Assembly (NCBI RefSeq): GCF_031179985.1
Contig: NZ_JAPSHJ010000014.1
Coordinates: forward strand, 26,065 to 90,064
Source of the DNA: Arthrobacter sp.
GTDB taxonomy: Bacteria; Actinomycetota; Actinomycetes; Actinomycetales; Micrococcaceae
Length of the DNA: 64,000 bases
Direction of reading: 5' to 3'
In this document: positions 21,947-29,387 of the stretch, piece after piece
Numbering within the stretch: position 1 is the stretch's first letter
Layout: the number at the start of each line of letters is the position of its first letter
Made by a program: the position numbers and the translations under genes
The notes under the pieces: model-generated
What the model was told of the DNA's origin: nothing
What the model saw: the letters and a program-made list of their open reading frames with translations, nothing else
The model's database searches: none

Positions 21947-22627
21947 CTAGAAGAGCATCGGGGGAGCGTCGAGCACCGTCTCGTCCACCCTGCGCTCCAC
22001 CCACTGGCTGAAGGGCTTGTCCAACTCGTATTTCCCGAGCTCGGTGCGGATCAGGGTCCTGACTTCTGCGTTCTCGGGATTGTTGAGGGACTCAAAGTAC
22101 TCCACCGACCAATGGAACCAGCGCATGCAGAACAGGCGCATCGTCAGTCCGTGGGTTACCAGCAAGGCGTTCGGCGCGTAGGACGGCTTGGACCAGTGCC
22201 GGTACAGGGTTTCCATGAAGGAGGAGATCCGGTCGTAGACGTCGGAGCCTGATTCACCCTCCCGGAACCTGTAGAAAAAGTGCCCGTAGGCGTTGCGGAG
22301 CTCCTTCTGGTCCTCGATCTCCCCGGAAATCTGGAAGTTGGCCCAGTCCTGCTCCCTTAGCCGGGGCTCCTCAATGACGCGTTCAACGAGGTTCCCCAGG
22401 TTCAGCGCCTCGAGGGTCTGATAGGCCCGGAGGTAAGGGGAGACATAGACGCACACCTGCTGACCGTCCAGCTGACGGCGGACGTCGTCCCCGGCCTTCC
22501 TGGCCTGCTCCAATCCCGCAAGCGTGAGGGGAATGCGGTAATCGGGCACGCGGTTGTAAATCGAGGTATCGGCGTTGGCGGCCGACTGGCCATGCCGGAT
22601 CATGATGATTTTCCCGGGCGCACTCAT
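21947..22627 (-). CDS. histidine phosphatase family protein (phosphoglycerate mutase-like)
   Basis: A 226-residue branch-1 histidine phosphatase. The phospho-acceptor motif is IMIRHGQSAANAD with His12, and the second catalytic histidine is in LLVTHGLTMRLF. The core looks like a broad-specificity phosphatase rather than a glycolytic mutase, since the mutase insert is not evident. The ATG at 22627 is selected over an in-frame start 66 codons earlier because the family fold starts immediately after it. A TATGCT hexamer ends eight bases before the ATG, suggesting an almost leaderless mRNA. It is divergent from a CPBP membrane protein gene. The substrate is unknown. Confidence 0.85.
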   Translation of the reverse strand: MSAPGKIIMIRHGQSAANADTSIYNRVPDYRIPLTLAGLEQARKAGDDVRRQLDGQQVCVYVSPYLRAYQTLEALNLGNLVERVIEEPRLREQDWANFQISGEIEDQKELRNAYGHFFYRFREGESGSDVYDRISSFMETLYRHWSKPSYAPNALLVTHGLTMRLFCMRWFHWSVEYFESLNNPENAEVRTLIRTELGKYELDKPFSQWVERRVDETVLDAPPMLF

Positions 22628-22707
22628 AAGCCTCAAGCATAGGGGCAGGTCCGTCTTGTACCGGGCGGGTACAGGAAAGAACCAGCAAATGCATGCAAGA
22701 TAGGAAC

Positions 22708-23475
22708 ATGCTGGTGCCATCCCGCCGTCGTCTGCGGATTGAAGTGTTGATTGTCCTGGGCCTCTCCTTGGGCCAGTCCGCCGTTTACTCAGTGGTGCAG
22801 CTGCTGGACAAGATGAGCCAGGCACCGCTGGCCCAGGGCACGTCCACCCTCAACCGTTCCCAAAGTACGCGGGAATACTTCGACCTGACCTACCAGTTGC
22901 TGGACATTGCCTTTGCCCTGGTGCCGGTGCTCCTGGTCTTCTACTTCCTCACCGAACAACGGCCCGCAGGCCTTCGGGGACAGTCAGCGTTCGGCAAGCT
23001 CGGCTTCGACCTGGCCCGGCCGGGGAAGGACCTGCTGCAGGGAGTGGGACTCGCTGCCTTGATCGGCATCCCCTCGCTGGCGCTCTATGCCGTTGGCAGG
23101 CAACTGGGCATCACCACCGCCATCATCCCCAGCGCCCTTGACGCCTACTGGTGGACCGTTCCCGTCCTGGTTCTCTCTGCCATCCGGCACGGAATCGTGG
23201 AGGAAGTAATCGTGGTGGGGTACCTGCTCAACCGGCTCGGGAAGTTCGGCTGGAGCGTGCCGCTGGCCATCTTCACCAGCGCAGTGCTCCGGGGAAGCTA
23301 CCACCTGTACCAGGGCTTTGGCCCCTTCATCGGCAACGCGGTGATGGGAGCTGTGTTCGCCTGGCTTTACACCCGGACGCGAAGGGTGATGCCGCTCGTG
23401 ATTGCCCACGCCTTGCTGGACACAGTGGCTTTTGTGGGCTTCAGTTTCTTTGGAAAGGCAATCGGGCTGGGATAG
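22708..23475 (+). CDS. CPBP family intramembrane protein (Abi/CAAX protease-like)
   Basis: A 255-residue polytopic membrane protein of the CPBP (CAAX prenyl protease/bacteriocin-processing) family with about 6-8 hydrophobic segments. Motif 1 is EEVIVVGYLLNRL at Glu165-Glu166; the usual EExxxR arginine is Val170. Motif 2 is in RGSYHLYQG, and a later HALLDTVAF has the third conserved His. The ATG at 22708 is chosen because CAAGAT ends exactly six bases before it, the same layout as ligA, whereas the in-frame ATG at 22693 lacks such a signal. Proteolytic activity is plausible because the two Glu and two His are kept. Confidence 0.8.
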   Translation: MLVPSRRRLRIEVLIVLGLSLGQSAVYSVVQLLDKMSQAPLAQGTSTLNRSQSTREYFDLTYQLLDIAFALVPVLLVFYFLTEQRPAGLRGQSAFGKLGFDLARPGKDLLQGVGLAALIGIPSLALYAVGRQLGITTAIIPSALDAYWWTVPVLVLSAIRHGIVEEVIVVGYLLNRLGKFGWSVPLAIFTSAVLRGSYHLYQGFGPFIGNAVMGAVFAWLYTRTRRVMPLVIAHALLDTVAFVGFSFFGKAIGLG

Positions 23476-23488
23476 GGGCTTAACGGAG

Positions 23489-23540
23489 TTCGGCCGCCAT
23501 CAGCCGGTGACGTCATTGGCACCCGCTGTTGGCGGCCGAA
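23489..23540. repeat. intergenic palindrome between convergent genes
   Basis: TTCGGCCGCCATCAGC (23489-23504) pairs with GCTGTTGGCGGCCGAA (23525-23540) with a single mismatch, around a 20-base interior. No T-tract follows. It lies between convergent stops (23475 and 23618). Confidence 0.55.
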
Positions 23541-23617
23541 GTATTGCGGGCAGACTTTGCCCAGGGACATGGGGGAGCTGTCTCCAAAGAAAGAGGATGC
23601 TCCCCACAGAGGCGGGA

Positions 23618-24256
23618 TCAGATGGTGACTGCTCCGACGGGGGTTTCGAACGTGACGGACAGGATCCCCGGCGTTCCGTGCGGGGCCAGCCAGTTTACGG
23701 CGACGTCTTCGAGCGGCCGCTCCACCGGCTCGCCCAGCCATTCGGTGACCCGCTCGGCTGATCCGGCAATGGTGAGGCTGGACATCTTGACGCTGCTTGG
23801 GTACGCGTTGGACGGGTGCAGTGACGGGTCACCTTCCCACTTGAGCATGTAGGGAACCTGGGGATCGGCGATGAGTCCCAGGATGCCGATCTGCTTCCAA
23901 ACAAGTTCGCGTCCGTCGGGGAATTTACGGTTTCCGTTGACGGCCGCACGGCCCAGCCGCTCCTCAAACGGTGCCAGGTCGTCTACTTCGACGCACCATC
24001 CCATCCAGCCGCCGCCGGCTGCGGAGCGGGCCCGGACAGCCTGCCCGAAGGGAGCCTTATCTGATGCCGGGTGGTCAAGGACCTCCACAACTTCAAGGTA
24101 TTTGTGCCCGGCCAGCGGGATGATCATGTTTCGGGTTCCAAACCGGGGATGTACCCCGCCCTTTACAGCTTCGACGCCCAAGGCGGACGAAATTCGTTCG
24201 GTGGTGGCCGCGAGGCCATCGTTTTCACAGGCGTAAGAGACGTGATCCATGCGCAT
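23618..24256 (-). CDS. VOC family (glyoxalase-like) protein
   Basis: A 212-residue protein with a glyoxalase-like domain (VOC superfamily). It begins MDHVSYACENDGLAATTERI, and further metal-site-like positions occur in KYLEVVEVLDHP and WCVEVDDLAPFEERL. This subgroup resembles glyoxalase-like domain proteins of the PF13468 type rather than a known dioxygenase. A CAAGAT hexamer lies six bases upstream of the ATG at 24256, which predicts a leaderless mRNA; an alternative ATG is two codons later. It is divergent from the metX leader. The reaction is unknown. Confidence 0.8.
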   Translation of the reverse strand: MRMDHVSYACENDGLAATTERISSALGVEAVKGGVHPRFGTRNMIIPLAGHKYLEVVEVLDHPASDKAPFGQAVRARSAAGGGWMGWCVEVDDLAPFEERLGRAAVNGNRKFPDGRELVWKQIGILGLIADPQVPYMLKWEGDPSLHPSNAYPSSVKMSSLTIAGSAERVTEWLGEPVERPLEDVAVNWLAPHGTPGILSVTFETPVGAVTI

Positions 24257-24292
24257 AGCTTCATCTTGGCACTTTGTGATGGGCCTCTCAGC

Positions 24293-24306
24293 TTAGGGTC
24301 ACCTAA
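24293..24306. promoter_or_regulatory. iron-box-like dyad
   Basis: TTAGG-GTCA-CCTAA is a perfect 5-bp dyad resembling a shortened DtxR/IdeR box, but the interior of the 19-bp consensus is missing. It lies between the VOC gene and metX promoters. Confidence 0.2.
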
Positions 24307-24394
24307 CTGCGCTATTATCCGCGTCGTCCGGCGTGCATTGTCCTCCTGAGTCATATTGCTGTCACAATCTTCGCTATTCCGGCACCGTTCTTCG

Positions 24395-24400
24395 TAGACT
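24395..24400 (+). promoter_or_regulatory. -10 of the metX transcript
   Basis: TAGACT fits TAnnnT. Initiation about seven bases on would begin the RNA right at the first helix of the riboswitch, a common arrangement. Confidence 0.5.
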
Positions 24401-24403
24401 TTG

Positions 24404-24515
24404 AAAAGGTCATGAGTGCCAGCGACAGCCCCGGCTTGCTGGCCGGCAACCCTCCTTCCGCGGTGGGGTGCCCCGGGTGAAGACCTGGCCTGTCGGTCAG
24501 CTGACGGCAGGCAAG
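24404..24515 (+). ncRNA. SAM-IV riboswitch
   Basis: The leader of metX has the SAM-IV signature: GGTCATGAGTGCCAGCG, then CCCCGGCTTGCTGGCCGGCA, CCCTCC, CCGCGGTGGGGTGCCCCGGG and GAAGACC, which closes the first helix with GGTC. A further hairpin CCTGTCGGTCAGCTGACGGC follows. SAM-IV binds S-adenosylmethionine and occurs almost only in Actinobacteria, upstream of methionine genes. High SAM is expected to turn metX off. The ribosome site AGAAAAGG lies about ten bases after the element, so control of translation initiation is more likely than termination. Confidence 0.9.
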
Positions 24516-24535
24516 CGCGTAGAAAAGGTCCTCTT

Positions 24536-25714
24536 ATGACGATTGCCGTCAACCGCACCGGCGTACCCGGAATCCAACTGCCCGGAACGCCACTGCCCGC
24601 TACGGAACCCGTTGCGAGTCCGAAGAGCGTTCCGGATGGGACTGTCCGGTTCCTGACCATCGGCGGCCTCGAACTCGAAGCCGGGGGCCACCTTCCAGAC
24701 GTCACACTGGCCTACGAGACCTGGGGAACCCTTAACAGCGATGGCTCCAACGCTGTCCTGATCCAGCATGCCCTGACCGGAAGCACGCACGTTACCCGCG
24801 GTGAGAGCGAGGAGGAAGGCTGGTGGGAGCAACTGGTAGGTCCGGCAGCCCCCGTTGACACCGACAAGTTCTTCGTCGTCTCCATCAACATCCTCGGTGG
24901 CTGTTACGGGTCCACGGGACCATCGACGGCGGCACCCGATGGCCGTCCCTGGGGCTCACGCTTCCCGCTGGTGACGTTGCGGGACACCACGGCGGCGGAA
25001 GCGCGCCTTGCTGACGCCCTGGGCATCGGCAGCTGGTACGCCGTCCTGGGAGGCTCTCTGGGCGGCGCCAGGGCCCTTGAGTGGGCTGTCAGCCATCCGG
25101 CGCGGGTGCAGCGCTGTGGAGTGATCTCCATCGGTGCGCGCAGCACCGCAGAGCAGATCGCCTTTGCCCAGGCGCAGACCCTGGCCATCCGACAGGACGT
25201 CAACTTCAACGGAGGGGACTACTACGGTGGGCCCGGGCCCGAAGCAGGGCTCGCCCTTGCCCGACGCATCGCCCACATCACCTACCGTTCAGCTGCTGAA
25301 CTCGACACAAGATTCAGCCGGGATGCCCAGCACGGCGAAAGCCCGCTGCAGGGGGTGTCACTGGGGGACCGCGGCCGGTACCAGGTGGAAAGCTATCTGG
25401 ACCACCAAGGCAGCAAGCTGGTAAAGCGTTTTGATGCCAACAGCTATATCGCCATCACCGAGGCGCTCATGAGCCACGACGTCTGCCGGGGGCGCGGCCC
25501 GCTTCAAGTCGCGTTGTCCTCCACGACCGCCGAGTTCTTTGTGGCGGCGGTAGACACGGACAGGCTGTACTTTCCTGCCCAGTCCCACGAGCTTGCCCAG
25601 GCGCTGCCGGGCGACGTTCCCGTCCACGTCATTGAGGCGCCCATTGGCCATGACGGTTTCCTCACGGAGATCGGGCAGCTCAGCGAAGAGCTGCGCAGGA
25701 GCTTCTTTCCGTAG
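24536..25714 (+). CDS. metX: homoserine O-acetyltransferase
   Basis: MetX transfers acetyl from acetyl-CoA to L-homoserine, the entry to methionine synthesis by direct sulfhydrylation. The 392-residue alpha/beta-hydrolase has the oxyanion segment ALTGSTHVT, the nucleophile Ser174 in GGSLGGARALEWA, and the C-terminal Asp (VDTDRLYFP) and His (IGHDGFLTE) of the triad. Family marks NILGGCYGSTGP and FDANSYIAITEA are present. The ATG at 24536 follows AGAAAAGG and lies after the riboswitch; a start at 24416 would fall inside the riboswitch and is rejected. No metY is adjacent, although the two are often paired. Confidence 0.96.
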   Translation: MTIAVNRTGVPGIQLPGTPLPATEPVASPKSVPDGTVRFLTIGGLELEAGGHLPDVTLAYETWGTLNSDGSNAVLIQHALTGSTHVTRGESEEEGWWEQLVGPAAPVDTDKFFVVSINILGGCYGSTGPSTAAPDGRPWGSRFPLVTLRDTTAAEARLADALGIGSWYAVLGGSLGGARALEWAVSHPARVQRCGVISIGARSTAEQIAFAQAQTLAIRQDVNFNGGDYYGGPGPEAGLALARRIAHITYRSAAELDTRFSRDAQHGESPLQGVSLGDRGRYQVESYLDHQGSKLVKRFDANSYIAITEALMSHDVCRGRGPLQVALSSTTAEFFVAAVDTDRLYFPAQSHELAQALPGDVPVHVIEAPIGHDGFLTEIGQLSEELRRSFFP

Positions 25715-25735
25715 TTAGGCTTCGAGCGCAGAGTT

Positions 25736-25751
25736 TCTGCATTTTTGCAGA
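25736..25751. promoter_or_regulatory. operator-like dyad upstream of the MHS transporter
   Basis: TCTGCA-TTTT-TGCAGA is a perfect 6-bp dyad. A partial second copy (TCTGCACTTTTCGC) begins 21 bases after the first. The pair lies about 140 bases upstream of the transporter start and could bind an IclR- or GntR-type regulator that is not in the window. Confidence 0.35.
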
Positions 25752-25894
25752 GCCTGTCTGCACTTTTCGCCGTTGAGCCTGCACTGATGTGCGGCCATAC
25801 TCGATGAATCCGGCGGTTCGTGGTGCAGGTCACCAGCGTCCGCCTTCGAATGGTTCCACGTGGCGTCGATGTAGACGTTGAAGGAGTTCGCATC

Positions 25895-27277
25895 ATGAGT
25901 ACGGAAAACTCCGCCGCAAGGCGCGCAGAAGAAACTGATATCAAAGCTTCAGGGCTCAAGAAAGTTGTCACCGCCTCCATGGCCGGGACTGTGGTGGAGT
26001 GGTACGAGTTCTTCCTCTACGCCTCGGCCGCCACCCTCGTCTTCGGAAAGATGTTCTTCCCGAACTCGGGCACGGAACTGGACGGCATCATCGCAGCCTT
26101 CGTCACCTACGCTGTCGGCTTCGTGGCACGCCCCATCGGCGGAATTGTCTTTGGCCACTTCGGCGACAAGTTCGGCCGGAAGCAGCTCCTGCAGCTGAGC
26201 ATCATCCTGGTGGGCGTATCCACCTTCCTGATGGGCTGCCTGCCCACCTTCGGAGAGATCGGCTACTGGGCGCCGGCGCTGCTCGTGTTCCTTCGCTTCG
26301 TCCAGGGTTTCGCTGTGGGCGGGGAATGGGGAGGCGCAGTGCTTCTCGTCGCAGAGCACAGCCCCAACGCGTCCCGTGGCTTCTGGTCCAGCTGGCCCCA
26401 AGCGGCCGTGCCGGTGGGCAACCTGCTCGCCACCGGTGTGCTTTTCACGCTCTCGGCAGTGCTGTCGTCTGCTGACTTCCTGGGCTGGGGATGGCGCGTA
26501 GCGTTCTGGTTGTCCGCGGTGATCGTCGTCGTCGGCTATTACATCCGCACCAAAGTCAGCGACGCCCCGATCTTCCTCGAAGCGCGTAAAGAAGTAGCCG
26601 TCGAAAAAAAGGGCTATGGCGTGGCCGAGGTGTTCCGCCGCTATCCCCGTAGTGTGTTTACCGCCATGGGCCTGCGCTTTGCGGAAAACATCCTGTACTA
26701 CCTCGTGGTGACGTTCTCCATCACGTACCTGAAAGTGGTTGTCCAGACAGACACGTCACGGATCCTGCTCCTGCTCCTGGTTGCCCACTTCGTGCACTTC
26801 TGCGCCGTGCCGCTCGTCGGGAAGCTGTCGGACGCCTTCGGCCGCCGGCCCGTCTACCTGGCTGGAGCGATCCTGGGCGGCACCTGGGGGTTCTTTGCCT
26901 TCCCGATGATGGATACTGCGAACGACCTCATCATCCTTTCGGCGATTACCATCGGCCTGCTCTTCCACGCCCTGATGTACGCCGGACAACCTGCCATCAT
27001 GGCTGAGATGTTCCCCACGCGGATGCGCTACTCCGGAGTGTCCCTTGGCTACCAGGTAACCTCCATTGTTGCCGGCTCGCTCGCCCCGATTATCGCAACA
27101 TCCCTGCTGAACGCCTTCGGTTCCTCCACCCCGGTAGCCCTGTACCTTATGGGTGCCTGCCTGGTGACGGCGGTGGCCGTACTCGTGCTGAAAGAGACCC
27201 GCGGAATCTCCCTTCTCGACGTCGATGCCGCCGACGCCAGGGGAACAGCGGATCTGCTCGCAACCGGACGAAAGTAG
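25895..27277 (+). CDS. MFS transporter, metabolite:H+ symporter (MHS) family
   Basis: A 460-residue, 12-TM major facilitator transporter. The start region SMAGTVVEWYEFFLYASAA and the loop GHFGDKFGRKQLL are hallmarks of the MHS subfamily (ShiA, KgtP, ProP and relatives), which import organic acids or zwitterions with protons. VAGGEWGG-type and RETRG-type motifs appear as AVGGEWGGAVLL and LKETRGISLL. The ATG at 25895 is selected because GAAGGAG precedes it; the in-frame start 25 codons earlier lacks a ribosome site. An alcohol dehydrogenase gene begins seven bases after the stop, so the transporter may import that enzyme's substrate or a precursor. The substrate is unknown. Confidence 0.88.
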   Translation: MSTENSAARRAEETDIKASGLKKVVTASMAGTVVEWYEFFLYASAATLVFGKMFFPNSGTELDGIIAAFVTYAVGFVARPIGGIVFGHFGDKFGRKQLLQLSIILVGVSTFLMGCLPTFGEIGYWAPALLVFLRFVQGFAVGGEWGGAVLLVAEHSPNASRGFWSSWPQAAVPVGNLLATGVLFTLSAVLSSADFLGWGWRVAFWLSAVIVVVGYYIRTKVSDAPIFLEARKEVAVEKKGYGVAEVFRRYPRSVFTAMGLRFAENILYYLVVTFSITYLKVVVQTDTSRILLLLLVAHFVHFCAVPLVGKLSDAFGRRPVYLAGAILGGTWGFFAFPMMDTANDLIILSAITIGLLFHALMYAGQPAIMAEMFPTRMRYSGVSLGYQVTSIVAGSLAPIIATSLLNAFGSSTPVALYLMGACLVTAVAVLVLKETRGISLLDVDAADARGTADLLATGRK

Positions 27278-27283
27278 CACCCG

Positions 27284-28402
27284 ATGCGCGCGGCCATCCT
27301 GTATGCAGCAGTTCCGCCCGGCACCGTTCACACCCAGGCAAACACCCTGAGAATGGAGGAGCTCGAGCAACCGGAACCCCGCGGCGGCGAGATCGGTGTG
27401 GCCATTACGTGCTCGAGCCTTTGCCACTCTGACCTCTCAGTGGTGGACGGGTCGCGCGTCAGGCCGTTACCTATGGCCCTTGGCCATGAGGCGGTAGGCC
27501 GCGTGGCCGCCCTCGGGCCGGGTGTAACAGACGTCGACGTCGGGGATCACGTGGTGCTGGTGTTCGTCCCCAGCTGCGGATCGTGCCGCGCCTGCCTGGC
27601 GGGACGGCCGGCGCTCTGTCACCGCGCGGCGGAAGTCAACGGCTCCGGGGACCTTCTGCACGGAGACGCCTTACTGAGGACCGCCTCCGGAGAAAGGATC
27701 AACCATCACCTCGGGGTTTCGGCTTTCTCCGAATATGCCGTGGTGGCAAGGGAGTCCGCGGTCGTCATCCCCGACGACGTCCCTGACACCGTTGCAGCCA
27801 TGTTCGGATGCGCGGTACTCACGGGAATGGGGGCTGTGCTTAACACCGCGGAAGTAACGCCTGGACAGTCGGTCGCCGTCGTCGGGCTGGGTGCAGTTGG
27901 CCTGTCAGCAGTAATGGCCGCCCGGTTGGCCGGCGCCGTGCACATCATCGCCATAGACCCGAACCGCGGAAAGCACCGGTTCGCCAGGGACTGCGGGGCG
28001 ACAGCAGCCGGCACTCCTGAAGAGGCGGAAGGGCTCGTTGAGGAGGCGACCGGGGACGGCGTGGACGTGACCGTTGAGGCCGTCGGTTCGGCAGCGGTGA
28101 TGGCCGCGTCCCTTGGCCTGCTGACCCGAGGAGGGGCCCTGGTGTCGGTCGGACTGCCGCATCCGTCGGCACAGCTGGCCGTTCCCGCATTGCAGTTCGC
28201 CGGGGCAGGGAAACGGCTGCTCGGTTCGTATATGGGGGATTCGGTCCCGGAACGTGACATCCCCCGCTACCTCGGTTTCTGGCGGGAAGGAAAGCTCCCG
28301 GTCGAACTGCTCCACACCGACACCAGACCGCTTGAGGAGATCAACGAGGGACTGGACGCCCTTGCTGCAGGCACTGTCATCCGGAGGCTCTTCCGGGCTT
28401 AG
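27284..28402 (+). CDS. zinc-dependent alcohol dehydrogenase, medium-chain family
   Basis: A 372-residue MDR dehydrogenase of the class III-like group. It has catalytic-zinc residues in CSSLCHSDL and LGHEAVG, a structural-zinc loop CGSCRACLAGRPALC, and the NAD-binding motif VVGLGAVGLSAVMAARLAGA. The structure and C-terminal PLEEINEGLDALAAGTVIRRL resemble mycothiol- or aryl-alcohol-type enzymes. It begins seven bases after the MHS transporter and is probably cotranscribed with it. The physiological alcohol or aldehyde is not evident. Confidence 0.88.
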   Translation: MRAAILYAAVPPGTVHTQANTLRMEELEQPEPRGGEIGVAITCSSLCHSDLSVVDGSRVRPLPMALGHEAVGRVAALGPGVTDVDVGDHVVLVFVPSCGSCRACLAGRPALCHRAAEVNGSGDLLHGDALLRTASGERINHHLGVSAFSEYAVVARESAVVIPDDVPDTVAAMFGCAVLTGMGAVLNTAEVTPGQSVAVVGLGAVGLSAVMAARLAGAVHIIAIDPNRGKHRFARDCGATAAGTPEEAEGLVEEATGDGVDVTVEAVGSAAVMAASLGLLTRGGALVSVGLPHPSAQLAVPALQFAGAGKRLLGSYMGDSVPERDIPRYLGFWREGKLPVELLHTDTRPLEEINEGLDALAAGTVIRRLFRA

Positions 28403-28493
28403 GCGCGCTGCAGGCGCGTCGCAGAAGGGAGTTGCCGGACCCGTCTTCAGAGCAGGGCAGCGAGGCCCCCTACACCGGGATTGTTGCTTGTCC

Positions 28494-28499
28494 TAGAGT
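28494..28499 (+). promoter_or_regulatory. -10 of a likely leaderless DUF3072 gene
   Basis: TAGAGT ends exactly six bases before the ATG at 28506. The intervening GTTTTT contains no ribosome site. Confidence 0.5.
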
Positions 28500-28505
28500 G
28501 TTTTT

Positions 28506-28769
28506 ATGGACAACGACGACGAGACTCTGGGCAGCGCTGTTCCGGAACCCGGAGCAGGAATGGACCGCGATCCAGAGGACTGGGTCACGGGTGATGAACC
28601 GATGACTGCGGCTCAGCGCAGCTATCTGGACACCTTGGCGAGGGAGGCCGGCGAAGAGATCCCGGCCAATATCAGCAAGGCAGAGGCCTCAAAGCACATC
28701 GACAGGCTGCAGAAGAAGAGCGGCCGGGTTTCGGGCGGCGACGTTGCCGGCGGCAAGAGGCCAAGGTAG
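28506..28769 (+). CDS. DUF3072 domain-containing small protein
   Basis: An 87-residue, highly charged cytoplasmic protein. The core EPMTAAQRSYLDTLAREAGE, followed by EIPANISKAEASKHIDRLQ, is the DUF3072 domain, a helical module widespread in Actinobacteria and of unknown function. The N-terminal 30 residues are acidic and probably disordered. No Shine-Dalgarno is present, but TAGAGT lies six bases upstream, so a leaderless mRNA is predicted. It is convergent with the SHOCT gene, with one base between the stops. Confidence 0.82.
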   Translation: MDNDDETLGSAVPEPGAGMDRDPEDWVTGDEPMTAAQRSYLDTLAREAGEEIPANISKAEASKHIDRLQKKSGRVSGGDVAGGKRPR

Positions 28770-28770
28770 C

Positions 28771-29337
28771 TTAGCCCTTCATGATCTCCGCCCGGCGGGC
28801 CATGTACTCCTCCATGGCGATCTCACCATTGCTGTATTGCTGATCCAGTTCAGCCAGTTTTCGTGCCCGGTATCCTTGGGGGGCCGACGGCGGCGGCGGG
28901 GTTTCAGGGGCGGAAGGCTGCTGGGGCTGTTGGCGGGACAGCCACTCCCGATACTCCGGGCTGTCCTCGAAAGGCACCTGACCAGGCTGACCGGGCTGGC
29001 CGGGAGCCTGGTAACCGCCGGGACCCTGATAGCCGCCCTGACCCTGGTAGCCATTTGGATCCTGATAGCCGTTTGGTCCTTGGAACGGTGGAACCTGAGG
29101 CGGTCCATACTGACCTTGGTTGCCGGGCTGGTTGCCTGGTTGGTCGAAGGCGCCGAAAGCTCCGTAGTAGTCCCGCTGGGTGTAACCGTCCCTGTATTGG
29201 TTGTTCTGGTTGTTCAGCGGGCCAGGGTACTGACCGTTGATGCCCTGATTCTGGTTCCGGCTGCCGGACCTGCGGAACAGGCGGATTGCCACGGGAACCA
29301 GGACCCCCAGGATGATAAGCAGGAAAAATGCGTCCAC
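28771..29337 (-). CDS. membrane-anchored Gly/Gln/Pro-rich protein with C-terminal SHOCT domain
   Basis: A 188-residue protein. Residues 3-17 form one membrane segment (FFLLIILGVLVPVAI), residues 25-150 are a low-complexity linker with GYQ/PNGYQ/QGPGGYQ repeats, and the C-terminus (YRARKLAELDQQYSNGEIAMEEYMARRAEIM) is a SHOCT domain, a short helical oligomerisation module. The GTG start at 29337 has GAGAGG nine bases upstream. The linker DNA is repetitive (CCNTGATAGCC units), so length variation between strains is likely. Function is unknown; a scaffold at the membrane is one idea. Confidence 0.78.
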   Translation of the reverse strand: MDAFFLLIILGVLVPVAIRLFRRSGSRNQNQGINGQYPGPLNNQNNQYRDGYTQRDYYGAFGAFDQPGNQPGNQGQYGPPQVPPFQGPNGYQDPNGYQGQGGYQGPGGYQAPGQPGQPGQVPFEDSPEYREWLSRQQPQQPSAPETPPPPSAPQGYRARKLAELDQQYSNGEIAMEEYMARRAEIMKG

Positions 29338-29387
29338 GACGTCACGCCTCTCAGATGTATTCCTTCCAGCTTAACGGCCGGGGAAAG

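Noticed and set aside
24416..24535. Upstream start for metX
   Set aside because: It falls inside the SAM-IV riboswitch; AGAAAAGG supports the ATG at 24536.
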